This document shows positions 10,225 through 20,366 of a DNA stretch of 64,000 nucleotides, piece by piece; positions within the stretch are counted from its first letter, which is position 1, and each line of letters opens with the position of its first letter. The DNA lies in NCBI GenBank assembly GCA_015345905.1, contig JADDTR010000015.1, forward strand, positions 682,001 to 746,000, read 5' to 3'. A program made the position numbers and the translations under genes. The notes beneath the pieces were generated by a model. It did no database searches. It was not told the origin of the DNA and saw nothing but the letters and a program-made list of their open reading frames with translations. The DNA is from Aotearoamyces nothofagi (taxonomy: Eukaryota; Ascomycota; Leotiomycetes; Leotiales; Tympanidaceae).

Positions 10225-12191
10225 ATTAGCCGAGTTCTGTAATGCTCTGATAGTTTTCGTGCGTGCATCGAGCCCGGATGGGGAGCGTGGAGAGAGAGAG
10301 ACAAGCGGGCTCTCTGAGGATTTACTTACTTACCTTTTTTCGCTTTGATGCAATCCTGTCATGGGTTGTGGGAGAGATGAGTTTGGGAGAGATGAGTCTG
10401 GGAGAAACGAGTCTGTGAGACCAAGACAGACGCGACCCCGTGCGAAAGTAAACACGGGGATAAGAGGCTCACCACGGTCATCATCGGCAAGTACCCAGCG
10501 CTCAACATCATCTCGGCTGACGTCGCAGCGAGCGGGGGCAAGCAACTCGCGACCCGCTCGCGGCCGATACAATGGGTCGGAGGTCGTCCTAGCACCTACA
10601 CAAGGCCGGCTACGACTTGGTATCTGCGAGGCGAGGTGGGATGGTGAGGCTTGGTATGGGATCTTAAGTGGGATGGTGGTGATGATGGAGGGAAAGAGGG
10701 GGGGGGGGGACTATGCATGGCGAAGCATGGCGGGTGGAGGAAATTGTGTTTATGAAAAAGGACCGATTCTGCAAAATTGGTTGTGAGAAGCAGGTTTGAA
10801 GGTGCTGTGCTTTTGTATTGTACAAACTTCCTTGTCTGGGTGGATGACAAGCAAGAGAAAGAGGTCGGAGAAGGCTGTCCAGGAGATTGCTTGGCAGAAA
10901 TGGTCGACATGGCCCACTCTGCTTGACTATATATATATGTGCATCGAATAGACCTCTGCCTGACTGCGAGCTGTCGACAGCCATTTGGACATCCAGACAC
11001 CCTGTTGTATAAGCGATCAAATCATGCACTACTTGTACTGTATACACTGTCAAAAAGCTAGGCCGGGCCCCTTTTTCCTCTGCTCTCTTTCTGTAAAACT
11101 GTGGTCAAGGAGAGGGAGGAGAGGAGAGGGAGGAGATGAATGGAGAGGAGAGGAGATGAAAGGAGGGCCAAGAAAAGGTCAAGTAAAGCAAAAGGAGAAG
11201 TGTAGATAGATAGTGGGAGAAGGAGAAGGAGAAGGGTCAGAAGCGGGGCAGAGGGGAGATTAGTGGATACACTTATAGAGTGAGTGCGATAGACACTGTA
11301 CAGCACTGTATTAGTGTACTGTACTGTCTTACCGTCCCACCGGGCATAACTGATCCCGTACCACTGGGCGCATTCATCTCAAGATGTGTATTAGCATATA
11401 CAGTATATATCTAGCACCTGTTAGTACTGCACACACAGTATATATCCACACACCTGCGTCCGAGCACGTCCAAGCACGTCCTCGTACAGCCCAGCATTCC
11501 TGGAATACTCTCGCCATGCCCAGCCAGCATTCGCCGCCCGACGACGCACGGCCAGCCAAGAGCGACATTTTTGGGGGGGAAAGAAAAAAAAAAGATTTGC
11601 AGTGCTGGTGGCCGACCAAGCGAGCGGATGGCGACGCGCAAGCTGCTTGCTTGCTTGCCCATGGTGTGGGCTGGAGGAAGGGAGGGGGCAGGACTTGTTA
11701 AGCAAGCGGTGTTGAAGCGGCGCGGTAGCTGTGGTGTGTGTGTGTGTGTGTTTTGAGTGCGGTTGTGTTGTGCAGTTCTGGGTTTGGGGGGGATAAGCAT
11801 AAATGGGTGTGCTGTGCTGTGCTGTTGCTGTATATACTGGTGGTGGATGGACTGTTACTGTACACTGTTGGATGGACTGGCGGTCGCTGACACTGACTGC
11901 ACCAGTATATACTATACTGTACTATACTGCTTGGAGTCTGCAGCAGTGCTTTCATATCGGCATTTGTATCCGCCGACTCTCCGTCTCTTCTGGCTGGCTG
12001 TGCTGGCTGTGTTCCCGGTCGGCAATCTCTGCCCTGGATAGCCAGCACCTGCTCGTGTACTATTACTAACGTTACTACAGACTATAGGCTACCTGCCCTA
12101 TACTGCACTATACTGTACAGAGTAGCTATACTGACTGACCTGTCCTGTCTTGCACTGTTCTGGAGTGTGTCGACCTGCCCTGTACAGTACT

Positions 12192-12352
12192 GTGCTATCC
12201 TATGCTATCCCAGCCTATCTCACCCTATTCCATACTATCCCACCCTATCCAACCCTATCCTACCCTATTCCATACTATCCCACCCTATCCAACCCTATCC
12301 TACCCTATCCCATACTATTCCATCCTATCCCACCCACTATCCCACCCTATAT
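12192..12352. repeat. CCCTATCC-type tandem array
   Basis: Ten-base units such as CACCCTATCC, AACCCTATCC, TACCCTATTC and CATACTATCC repeat about 16 times, with a 40-bp higher-order period (two near-identical 40-mers). Pure pyrimidine-plus-A strand. Resembles, but is not, the TTAGGG telomere repeat. Confidence 0.85.
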
Positions 12353-12600
12353 CCACCGTCCAGGATACCGCGACTCCAGTTCTCTCCACAACGGAGAAAA
12401 GAGACGAGCCGACTCTGCCGACTAGGGAGCTGCGCCGGGGGTCGCGCGGAATGAGTCGCGCGGAACGCCGGCAGCCCTGTCAGATCGGGCTTGGCCGCTG
12501 CAGAAACGCAGAAACGGGCGATAAGAGACTGGACCGGCGTCTTGGCAGCGCGTTGGTTCGGGCGCTGCCAAACAGCGACGGCGAGGGATGGGCGTGTACG

Positions 12601-12724
12601 GTGCACTGTACTGTGCTGTGTACTGTACTGTGCTGTGTACTGTACTGTGCTGTATACTGTACTGTACTGTATACTGTACTGTGCTGTATACTGTACTGTA
12701 AGTGTACTGTACTGTATACTGTAC
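12601..12724. repeat. TACTG/TGTGC microsatellite
   Basis: Iterations of TGTACTG, TGTGCTG and TATACTG cover 124 bases. Shorter related stretches occur at about 11285-11330 and 11800-11940. Confidence 0.85.
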
Positions 12725-12792
12725 CGGACGTGTTACAGAGGCTGTAGCAGTGTCCAGGAGGACAAGGCAGAGGTCCTCCCAGGCCCGGTGTT

Positions 12793-12826
12793 GCCACTGC
12801 CACTGCCACTGCCACTGCCACTGCCA
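12793..12826. repeat. (CCACTG)n hexanucleotide repeat
   Basis: Five to six perfect copies of CCACTG immediately downstream of the TACTG array. Confidence 0.85.
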
Positions 12827-13641
12827 GCTGAATCCGCTGTCTCAGTCCGCCGTCCCTGGGGCATCCGTGGCCATCCGTGATACAGACGTGTGCATGCCCG
12901 TAGCAGAGCAGACCAGGCCACACCGTGCTGTATCCGCCCCAGCCCCAGCTCGACCTCCAGCTCCAGCTCCAGCTCCCGCAGCCTCGGCCGTGGTTGTGCA
13001 ATCTCGCATGTCCCAGATGCGGCGTGCATCCCTTCCCTCTCTGCTGTCTGCTGGCTGTCTGCTGTTCCCTCTCCTTCGGCCCCCCCGGGTTGCCCGTGCT
13101 GTCCGTCCTCGGTCTTGGCGTCCGCCGGTCTGTCTCTCTTGTCTCTCTTGTCTGTCTGTCTGGCCGCAGCCTCTGCAATGGGGATCCTCGCTCTCGCTCT
13201 CTCGCTGTCGCTGCCGCTGCCGCTGCCCTCTGTCCCGCGGCTGCCGGTGTCGCGTGCCCGACTGCTCGACTGGGAAACACTGTCGCCTGCCCTCTTCCTC
13301 TTTTCGTCTTTCGTCTCTCGTCTCTCATCTCTCATCTTTTCATCTTTCCATCTACGCCTTCACCTTCACCTTCACCTGCGCCGTTCCCCTTCCCTGTCAT
13401 GCTCGCTTCTGTTGCGTCGCTTGCTTCATTGCCGCCAAGCCCGCCAAGTTGCTGATTGAGACCCCCGAGGCATGTACTCTGCGTTGCCGCGGACCTTGGC
13501 AAACACCGTCGACTGAAAATCTGTTGTCACGGCCTCATTGCCTGCCCAGCTGGATTGAACAGCTCTTCTCTCGCGTGCCTGGGAGCCCGTCTGCTCGCAC
13601 TCGCCCATGACTGCCAACAAGACTGCCCTGCCGTCGATGAT

Positions 13642-14863
13642 ATGCTGCATTGGATCATGCGGCTACGACTTCTGGCCGCTGCCTTGGTGTTGAGCTCGAC
13701 CTTGATATACACTGCCATCTACCTGTCGCTACTTCCCGCCATCCCCAGCACGCTGCTGGGAACCAACGATGCCGTGCAAGCTGACTCTACGCCCTCTCCG
13801 GCTCCTCCACTCCCCCAATCGCCGCCACCGCCGGAACCCGAGCCCGAATCAGAGCCAGAGCCGGAGATAGACATCTATTCGGGCTTCAAGTACTTCAGTA
13901 CGTCCACCAGTTCTCCCCGCACTCCAATTCAAATCTACGTCGATACTATCGGCCAATCTTCCCTTTCAAAAGCTAATCTAGAATATCAGATGAACCGGGT
14001 GCAGGCGGCATCTTCGGTCATTATGACAGCCGCTATTACAGAGGCTCCCCGGTTCCCGATGCCGAAAGACAGATTACACAACGCCTCATGGTCCGGGCAT
14101 ACCTGATGACCTTCTCGACTCTCAAGATCGAGACCTGGCTTGCCCACGGCACATTACTAGGGTGGTGGTGGAACAAGGCCGTCCTGCCCTGGGATGTCGA
14201 TCTCGACGTCCAGCTCTCGCTCGATTCTCTTACAAACATAGCCCAGAACTACAACATGACCCTCCACTCCTTTTCCCTCTCGGATCTTGACTTCAAATCC
14301 GAAGATACCTGGGAGCTGGACGGCAAGCACATAGCTCCAGCCACGAATAAAGAGGACAAGATGGAATATCTCCTGGATGTCAATTTCGACTACATGGAGC
14401 GCGGGCATAAAACGCCGAATGAATTAGCCAATGTCATTGATGCAAGATGGATTGATACGCAGACGGGACTATTTATTGACATTACTGGCTTGTGCGAGAC
14501 CGAGCCTGGAAGTGGTGTTTGGGGCGGCAAGGACCAGCATAGATATCGAACGGAACAGATTTGGCCGTTGAGGGAGACGATGTTTGAGAGTGCAACGGCC
14601 ATGGTACCAAATCTGGTGGAGAACGTTTTGGTCGAGGAGTACGAGGAGGGTGCATTGCAGAAAACAAAATTCGAGGGGTGAGTTTGGGTATTTTTTATGT
14701 TCCATTTCTCGTCTCTGGCCGATCCTGGATCATTTCGGATACATCATCAATTGACATGTCCTATCTTGAAAACGGAGAACCGAATGCTAACATCTCCTTT
14801 CTGTACAGGCATACATGGAACTCGGATCTCGAAAAATGGATCAAAGACCCTGTCGAGAAATGA
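13642..14863 (+). CDS. LicD-family type II membrane protein
   Basis: Three exons, 13642-13897, 13990-14677 and 14809-14863, product 332 residues. The ATG at 13642 (another in frame at 13657) is followed by a single hydrophobic segment at about residues 9-30, so a type II Golgi/ER anchor is likely. A Pro/Glu-rich stalk follows (about 50-75), then NEPGAGGIFGHYDSRYY and the LicD core HGTLLGWWWNKAVLPWDVDL at about 138-157, with acidic DVDLD. LicD and the fungal Mnn4 group transfer or promote transfer of phospho-sugar/phosphocholine groups onto glycans; which one cannot be told here. Shorter than yeast Mnn4 and lacking its KKKKEEEE tail. A tandem-repeat-rich 4.7-kb region precedes it. Confidence 0.88.
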
Positions 14864-15554
14864 TGACCACGCACCTCCCAAACTACTAGAATAATCACGA
14901 AACAAATCTTGCCAGAGGTGTTAATCTGGCCCGGCTGGCATCTGATATGTGCCAAGAGGATGAATGTGCAAGCATCGAGATGTGACGACGAGCCATTGCC
15001 AAAGTAGCAACAGATGAAGAAATCTCACAGGCAGGACATCCGATAGAGTGACGGATGAATGGATTGGTGGATAAGAGGTGTTGGCTGAAGCATCAAATCT
15101 CACTCACAATCAAAGAGTTCGAGCATCGATTCTAGAAAATCATAGCACCAGAAAGCAAGACGTAGAGATCATATCACCTTGTTTAATTGTATTATATCTG
15201 TCCATTTCCTCACTTCGATTCTTTTTTTTCCCCTTTGCAGCGTGCAACGAAGAGAATGAAAAAGGAAAGCCACTGTCTCTTTTTTTTTTCCCCCTCTTCT
15301 GTGTCTTTTCCCTTTGAATCCGATCCACTCGGAGCTATCAATAATACCCCACCAACCGTCCTGCTCCTCTTCCTTTTTTTCCATTCTCTCCTTTCTCTCC
15401 TTTCTCTAGCGTCTCGTCGAGATACCCCTGCACTGCACTGCATAGCGTAGCATTGCGTAGCATGGCGTAGCACGGAACATGCATTGAATCGGAACCGGGC
15501 CGGGGCGTGGACTGCTTTTCGAGGGGGGTTGGCTGGGTTGGGTTGGGTTGGCTG

Positions 15555-15655
15555 TTGTTGTCTTGGGAGAGGGGGAGGGAAGAGAAGAGGAAGAAGAGGG
15601 TGAGGGGAGAGGAAGAGGAAGAAGAGAGAGGAGAAGAGGAGAGGAAGAAGAGCAC
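15555..15655. repeat. Purine (GA-rich) tract
   Basis: About 100 bases almost entirely G and A on the plus strand, of GAAGAGGAAGAAGAG type. Such tracts can form triplex DNA (general knowledge). Confidence 0.8.
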
Positions 15656-15674
15656 CCTCGTTAAAAAGCCAACG

Positions 15675-15722
15675 TATAGATAGATAGATACGTGCAGATA
15701 GATAGATAGATAGATATAGATA
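15675..15722. repeat. (GATA)n microsatellite
   Basis: About ten GATA units interrupted by CGTGCA near 15691. Confidence 0.9.
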
Positions 15723-16574
15723 ATAATCATATCTCTCTCTCTTTACCCTCTACCCATCCCATCCCATCCCTGCTCCGCTCGCACACTCGAACGTCCGCTA
15801 CCGAAGAGCTGATTCTACGAGAGAAGAAGAGAAGAGAAGAAAAGAAAAACAGGCGCGTTGAGGTCGACGGGCGTGCGGACCGCTGTCGCTGTCGCTGTCG
15901 TTGCCGCTGCCGTCAACAGTCACAGTCACAGTCAAGAGTCACGCGTCCGCAGCTCCTCGGGCTCGCGGTTCCGGGGGTATGGGGGTTTCTGCATCGAGGG
16001 TTTTGCTTTATTTATTTATTTATTGCTACGTACGGTACAGTGCGAGGCGGCGGCGAGGCCGGGTAAGGTCCCCGCCGACGTCGCGCGCGGCGTGTGTCTA
16101 TCGCTGCAGGCTACTCCTGCAGGCTACTCCTGCAGGCCATCCCATTCCCGCGATATCCCACGCCGCGTCTCTTATCTCTGCGAGCCGTCCCGTGCCCCCC
16201 CCGCGCCGTAGCCGCGTCCGTCGGCGAGGGCGCGCGCCTATTTGGGCTGGCAGGTGGAGGGGTACAGGAGGGAGGAGGAGGAGGCTGCGTGTGGCCTGGG
16301 CGGGTTTGCCGGTCGACGTGCGAGTCGGACGAGCCGGTGCAGTGGTGCGGATGCGGTTGGTCGGGCGAGACGTCAAGACGGTTGACTGTTTCTTGAGAAG
16401 AAGAAGAAAAAGAACAGAGGGCAGGGATTTGGTCTGGGCCTGTCTGACTGCTCGCCTGGCTGCCGGATACGGACGATATGTATGAGAGGCTCTGGACACT
16501 AGCGAAAACGCTTACAAGTCGAGCGTTCATCGTGGCCATGCTGGGTGCGTCATCCGTCACTCTACATATGTACC

Positions 16575-18786
16575 TCACGGAATGATTCCAATCTCATAGC
16601 CAAGGAGTACCTCGGTGGAAGTACCCTCCCAGCCACGGTTTCCGGCTGCTGATAGCATGTAGCGGCAGGTGGGGTCGATGTGCAGAGCTGAGATGACGCC
16701 AGCGCGAGGTGGGCCGGGGACGATGAGGAAGGGGACGGTGGAGTGCTTAAATGCGGCCGAGGAGTGGAGATCGTAGAGACGGAGGATATCGTGGGATGCA
16801 CTGTGGGCTGTTAGTTTGGATCTGGTTGCAGGGAGGTGAGTAGAAAGGGTTGGAAAGGGAGAAAGAGAGAATGGTCGTACCAGATCAGATGTCGCCCATT
16901 AGGCATAGCCCTCACAGCACTGACGGCACCACTTCCCTGTGGGAATTTAAAAGTCCTCTCCGGGCCCTTAAGACCTTTATGCAGACTGAATTCCTCAACG
17001 GTGCCATTTCGACGTCCCGCATATATAAAGTTCCCGTCAGGCGACCAGCAAGCAGCCATACACCATGGCGGGACACCTGGACGGTTCGGGATATGTGCTA
17101 CAGCATTTGCTAGACGACGATCCCAGATTCGTAAGGTGCCGTCGATTGAGGCCGCTAGGAAGGTAGAATCAGAAGTCGCTTCCGCGTCTTGGATATCTGC
17201 AATGGCTGCCGAGAACTCGAGATCTTCGGCCTTGGGAAGGCCGTTGTGTAATGCAGTTGGAAGGATGCGCGTGGATGAGCCGTTGATGCCATCTGGAGCG
17301 GAAGCACTCTCTGGGAGTGGCTGGACAGCTGGTGGAGGGGCGGTATCGACGTCGGTGATTGCAGGGATGCCGTCGGTCATGGTGGTGTCGTTTTGGGCAT
17401 CGATTTGCTCTTGCTCGTTGATACCCATTTCAATTGCGCGGGAGAACTCATCGTCGTCATCGGCGCCGAACGCGCCTCCTGATGGAGCGCCCGCGCCGGC
17501 GTCTTCGCCAAATAATGAGTTTGCGTCTCCACCGCCACCGAAGAGAGAATCGGTATCTGCGGGAGAGCCTTGGGCGTCTTCTCCACCTTCACCGTCTGCA
17601 GTGTTGCCGTTTGTATTTCCGTTTGCATTGTGTGGGGTGATGCCGTTCGTAACAGGTTTGTCACCATTGTTGGACGAGAATGTACCGTTCGGAATAACCG
17701 CTTCGCCTGATTCTTCTGGTACTGGCAGGCTTGAAGCTGGGCGGACCTCGATGGCAGAGATCTGGCCTCCGCTACCTGTGAATGAACGTTTGACTTGGCC
17801 AGTGTTGAGGTCCCAGTCCATTACTGTCTTGTCCCAACTTCCTGAAAGAACCGACTTTTCATCTTGAGCTAAACTCAGGACTGACACAGCTGAGGTATGC
17901 TTTTGTAGATATGCGATCCGCTTTCCCTCGTCGTGTCGAACTGATTGTAGATTGATACATCCAGATTCCAAGCCTGACAAAAGCCATAATGCTTCATGCT
18001 GTACAGCGAGAGAATACACCGGCGAGAGTGCAGGCTCCTCGTTTGATACCTTTGAATGAGGTTCTTCGTTTTCCCAATAACTCATGAGCACCCCAGCTTT
18101 CGTTACAGTATCTACGAAAGGATGCCTTTGAGCAACTGTCAATAGAGTCTTTCCATTAATCGTCGCAGCTCCGTCATATTTCCGTACATAGCAATCAGAC
18201 CCTCCAGTAAACCAGAATCGCATATCGGGAGTAGCAGCTATGGCATTGATTGAGGTTCCTTGTGGAGCAGCAATTGTAGGAACAATATCATATAATTTCG
18301 CTGAAAGAGCCTCTTCTCGTACTTTTGGATGGAACCTCGGCGACTGGGCTGGTGATGCTTCCCTAGGTGAGGTAGAAGTGCGAACGAGTGCGGGGTTGGG
18401 TTCTGAGGTGGGGCCGGATTCCCCGTTTGCAGAGGCTGGTTGACTCAAGACCGTTGCATCTTCCGAGCCTTCATCTGTATTATGGTTGCTGGCTTTTTCG
18501 GCTTGCGATTGAGAGGGTTGAGTCGAGTCGCCTGGCTGGTCTTGGGTATCGTCCTCATCCTGCTCATCCTCATCAATGTCCTCTCCTTCATTATCCTCAT
18601 TGTCTTCCTCCTCTACCTCCCCGTCTACCTCGGGATCAACTTCTCCCTCTCCCTCTGCGTCATCAATATCCTCCATCAATTCATCTTGATCGTTTTCCGA
18701 GCTAGCTGCGGAACCTTGAGATGTCAGCTATGCGCCTTGCTTAAGTAAATAAACATACCGCGTTCATCCTCATCAAGGAAGGCCAT
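16575..18786 (-). CDS. spt8: SAGA complex subunit Spt8 (WD40)
   Basis: Three exons on the minus strand, 18786-18759 (28 nt), 18714-16881 and 16800-16575, give 695 residues. The first intron (44 nt) and last intron (80 nt) have GT..AG ends. The start MAFLDEDERG lies in the short first exon. Then comes a strongly acidic N-terminus (runs of Glu/Asp, about residues 12-65) and WD40 repeats with signatures such as FTGGSDCYVRKYD, VLSGSWDKTVMDWDL, FLAASIDGTLRIWD and ICASHDILRLYDL. A Gly/Asp/Asn-rich insertion interrupts the propeller (about residues 330-480). Spt8 is the SAGA module contacting TBP at core promoters, in the nucleus. The order acidic tail plus WD40, and the length, match filamentous-fungal Spt8. 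Divergent from the SAD-3-like helicase. Confidence 0.93.
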
Positions 18787-20366
18787 CTTGTTTCAATACC
18801 GAAACACGTACTACGGGCACCCCCTCATTGCCCTGAATACTGTTATGCTGCGAGACTAGGAGTACCCGTGACTTAGGGTCGTTGAGTGTCGCTGAGAACG
18901 TAGAGAACCAATTACTTGATTACGTAAGTTCGCGAGTTCGCACAATGAAAGATATGAAGGCGTAATAATATCGCGTAAAAAATATAGTTTTATGAACAAC
19001 AGTAGAGTACAATAGCATGGTAGAACACAAGATGTCCAAGACATTCGCATTATGACCTAGACTGCACGGTCGACGGATTAGGGTTATTCCGATACTGACG
19101 CCTCTGACCGCCTCAACGGAACGTAACCCTAAGTGCTTGCTGAGGTAGTCGCGAGTTCGTGATGACCTTAATTAAGGAGCTTCCTTTGTTCTAACAGCTT
19201 TTGTTTATGTATCTCTCTAATATCTTGACAGCTCTCTTCTTCTCCTTCTGGTGGTGATAACTTGACACCGACCGACTTTAGATAGGTAGGAGTCTTCAAT
19301 CCTGTGAAATTCCCGAGCGGACATTGATCCCTCATCACGGAATGTCCTACGACAAACGCCAGGGCGGGTAGCTGCAGTGCTCGGGAAGATTTGAGATAGA
19401 TACTGTATTATCTACTATGCAAGGATTGGATAAAAGGTAATAAAGCTGTTCTGAGTAATGCAATGCAGCTACTTGATATTCTTGGATATTCTCTTGGCAA
19501 CTATTCCTGGCTATTAGTATTTCTTCAGCGAGCAATATATACCGTTGTAAAACTTCTTGTTCCTGGCTTCTCTAAGATTTAAGCTATACTTTAAAAGTTA
19601 TATGTTTATTTAATTATAACTCTGGCTAATAGATCTATATTAATTAATCATCAATTTAGGTTCTATCTAGAAAGTTGATAATATTAAAAAAATTATTGTT
19701 TGAAGTAAACTGTAAGTTGTAGACTAAGTTCATAGATTATTCACTCGTTTCAGGGTACCTTGTACCTAGTATATTCTGTTTGCTATACTAGGCGATTTTG
19801 CTATATAATTCCTTCCGAATTTAGGATGGCTGTCGTCAACAAACAAATCCATCATTCTCTTGCTTCTTGCTTTTCTACATCCACCATCATCTCTCTTTCA
19901 GCCTCTGCAATAAGATAGCCGCCAGAGCCAAAGGACTCTAAAGGTCTTTACCGGCTTTTGATTATGAATCAATAAAACCTTTGTACTCTTGTCCGATCTT
20001 CTGCAGCCAAGCTCTTCAGATCAAGTTCCGAAATAAAGAACACGGCCTTTATCGACAGAAACTCTCCAACCACTTCGATAACTTTGTGGTATGTTCAATA
20101 GCTACATGAATCCTCACTTGAAATATATCATACCTCAGTATCTTCTGTGGAAGCGCACATCAGATCCTAATAGCACCGCGATTACAGTTGTAACAAGACC
20201 CCTCGCCAAGTGCATGCTGCAAACCTGGCTACAACTTAAAGCTCTTGTCAGTTACTGGTGACAGTTTTAACTCCGGTATTCTCTTTTGGAGAGGTATACA
20301 GTCGTAAGCATATTTCTTCTCAGTCGGTCTAATAGAAGCTAACTAGTATCCTTATCATAGCCTACG
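18787..20366. promoter_or_regulatory. Divergent intergenic region, SPT8 (-) / helicase (+)
   Basis: About 1.6 kb without a coding frame. TTAGGGTTA (19078-19086) and TAACCCTAA (19124-19132) form an inverted telobox-like pair. The stretch at 19560-19830 is very AT-rich. A likely 5'-UTR intron of the helicase lies at 20303-20360: GTAAGC donor, GCTAAC branch site, ATAG acceptor, ending six bases before the ATG. Confidence 0.5.

Larger units (their letters stand above)
8948..13641. other. 4.7-kb gene-poor, low-complexity interval
   Basis: No believable gene. Long open frames on both strands (for example 12480-13610) translate to Ser/Pro/Arg/Cys or Thr-Val-Leu repeats and arise from simple sequence. 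The stretch carries a 14-15 bp minisatellite, a 27-bp tandem pair, a G11 run, a CCCTATCC-type array, TACTG arrays, hexamer repeats and Ct/Ga tracts, listed separately. The plus strand is G/purine-rich at about 9.4-11.7 kb and C/pyrimidine-rich at about 12.2-13.4 kb. Part of it must contain the LicD gene promoter. Confidence 0.6.
14864..16574. other. Low-complexity interval between LicD and SPT8
   Basis: No gene seen. It contains T-rich tracts (15200-15410), CGTAGCAT-type repeats (15440-15475), a purine tract of GGGAAGAGAAGAGGAAGAAG type (15555-15655), a GATA repeat, (TCGCTG)/(GTCACA) stretches near 15885-15935, and a GCAGGCTACTCCT triplication (16105-16141). Confidence 0.6.

Noticed and set aside
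12192-12352. True telomere repeat
   Set aside because: Unit is CCCTATCC-like, not CCCTAA, and it is flanked by ordinary sequence on both sides.
12480-13610. Long open frames on both strands
   Set aside because: They run through TACTG, CCACTG and TCGCTG repeats, have Ser/Pro/Arg/Cys-biased translations, and open on several frames at once, which is expected of simple GC-rich repeats.
16836-17867. 343-residue plus-strand frame
   Set aside because: Antisense shadow of the SPT8 coding exon; no domain.
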